From the NCBI GenBank assembly GCA_032718475.1, contig JAUCBJ010004447.1, positions 1-45,565 on the forward strand: DNA of 45,565 bases, written 5' to 3'. The position numbers and the translations under genes are program-made. This stretch comes from Nemertoderma westbladi. Taxonomy: Eukaryota > Xenacoelomorpha > Nemertodermatida > Nemertodermatidae. Positions within the stretch are counted from its first letter, which is position 1. Each line of letters opens with the position of its first letter. Positions 44,309 to 45,565 of this stretch are shown in pieces. The notes beneath the pieces were generated by a model. It saw only the letters and a program-made list of their open reading frames with translations, was not told where the DNA came from and ran no database searches.

Positions 44309-45565
44309 GTAAGTCAATAGTGGTACTTATATGTGGGGCGAGCCACGAAGTGAGTGAGCCTTAGCGTAGTGGTACCATTAATCAACCTGTCGTTCTGTCG
44401 TTCTGTCGTGTTCAATTTTAAACGTTAATAACTCGGCCAATCTTTGATGAAATCTATCCAAACTTGGTACACATGTTGTTTGGCAAAAGTTTAGAAATTT
44501 TCCAAGTAGAATTTCCGTGTGGCCTTCGAGAAGCTAAGATAATAGCAGTTAATTAGTTAATTAAGTTGATTGCGGTGAAAACGCCATTTTCAACCTGCCT
44601 TTTAAAGGAAATTAATTGTTTTACAGTATAAGATTTAAATAATTATACTTAAAAATTATACAGATATAATCCCCATACGCCATTCTATTATAGTTTTTAA
44701 TTAGTTTAAGTGATTTGCTTTAATAAATGTGTCTTTAATTGATCTAAACGTAATTAAACCGCACAATTATTGAGTACAAATTTAATCCTTCCCATTATTG
44801 GTCAAGTCTCTGCTGGTGTGGAGCTAGCTGCTGGGAGTTGTGGCTGTAGACTAACCTGAGAGGAATTGTAATAGAGGCAACCAGTATTGCTATTCCAGCC
44901 CAATCACTGAATTGTGTTTATTATAGGCTGGACGGGCCGCATAACCGTTCGACTATTACTACTATTGCTATCTCAGTTAAATGACAGATATAATAACATA
45001 AATACAATCCATGGCATGGCTGTTGTAGGCTTCTGAAATAGTTTATTCCACAATGTATATGTCTGGTTATTTTTTAATTGAATTTTTGCAAAGTAGTAAA
45101 ATTAATGTTCTTAAAAATAATATTATTATTTTATATGTAACCTAGGAAATTAGCTACATTTTTTCGCTGCAGCTTTAAGAGTGTACATTGATTTAATATT
45201 ATTTCAATACCCATATTACTACATCGGCATAAGATGCGTTGGCGTTGTATCACACATCTCCACATATCACACATCTCCACATAGATGTATCAACAGTTAC
45301 TCGCACAGTTTCGAAACTTCGCATAGTTATAACTGTATAAAGATCGTCAGTCTGCGTTTAGGAAAAATATTTTATGACAAAACAGGACAAGCGACGAGCG
45401 CAACGAGGCATATAATGAAGACGAGTACTGCGTTGACTAAATTATTATATAAACCACCTGGCTTCACATATTGATCGCATCCCTAGTTATTATTATTATA
45501 AAGATCGTCCTAGCTTGCGTTTAAGAAATATATTTAAATACAAAACAGGACGAACGCAAAGAGGC
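44309..45565. other. Start of dynein intron 14
   Basis: No further exon recognised. Holds a fragment of the MITE-like family at 44333-44366 (TGGGGCGAGCCACGAAG, GAGCCTTAGCG) and a direct duplication, 45336-45409 and 45497-45565, sharing TATAAAGATCGTC and ACAAAACAGGAC. Confidence 0.6.

Noticed and set aside
45181-45474. 97-codon ORF at the right edge
   Set aside because: Overlaps a direct duplication in intron 14 and shows no conserved features.

Overview
The window looks like nuclear DNA from an invertebrate animal, perhaps a marine one. It is AT-rich, has compact exons with standard GT-AG introns, and carries two recognisable animal genes, one cut-and-paste transposon and very large minisatellite arrays. 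Species cannot be assigned from the sequence alone.

Layout. (1) 1759-8611, minus strand: a three-exon C2H2 zinc-finger gene (447 aa, ten fingers). Both introns are phase 0 and cut a zinc finger in half, and rejoining them restores the finger spacing. A 17-bp array lies just past its stop codon, a 34-bp array fills most of intron 2 and a 15-bp array sits in intron 1. (2) 8612-10757: a head-to-head intergenic region with a 33-bp array. (3) 10758-44308, plus strand: the first 14 coding exons (688 aa) of an axonemal dynein heavy chain of the single-headed inner-arm type, running off the right edge. (4) Its intron 5 holds a complete 2,759-bp DNA transposon with ~235-bp terminal inverted repeats, a 6-bp target duplication and a DDE integrase-like transposase gene on the minus strand.

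The exceptional feature is what has been amplified. In several introns of both genes the tandem-repeat unit is the splice site itself: exon end plus intron start, or intron end plus exon start. The extreme case is dynein intron 4 (13949-32213, 18,265 nt). It begins with an array of 28-bp units each carrying the 5' splice site, continues with a 107-nt core that looks like an ordinary small intron, and ends with an array of 52-bp units each carrying branch-point-like sequence, pyrimidine tract, AG and exon start. Tracking positions and every length variant I could find through both arrays gives 227 intervals in each, i.e. 228 donor positions and 228 acceptor positions. Arithmetically the intron equals one 107-nt intron plus 227 layers of 80 nt (minus 2 nt of indels). 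This is what a nested, parenthesis-like intron would look like: removing the innermost intron creates an 80-nt intron, whose removal creates another, until the two exons join in frame. Equal copy number could be coincidence, and single-step splicing between the outermost sites is the simpler alternative, but the arrangement is unusual and testable.

Smaller or one-sided versions occur elsewhere: 46 donor positions at 54-bp (18-codon) spacing in intron 13, four donor copies in intron 12, about seven degenerate acceptor copies in intron 2, acceptor copies in intron 8, and a branch-point/pyrimidine-tract array in zinc-finger intron 2. Splice-end amplification therefore seems to be a recurrent process in this genome, not a single accident.
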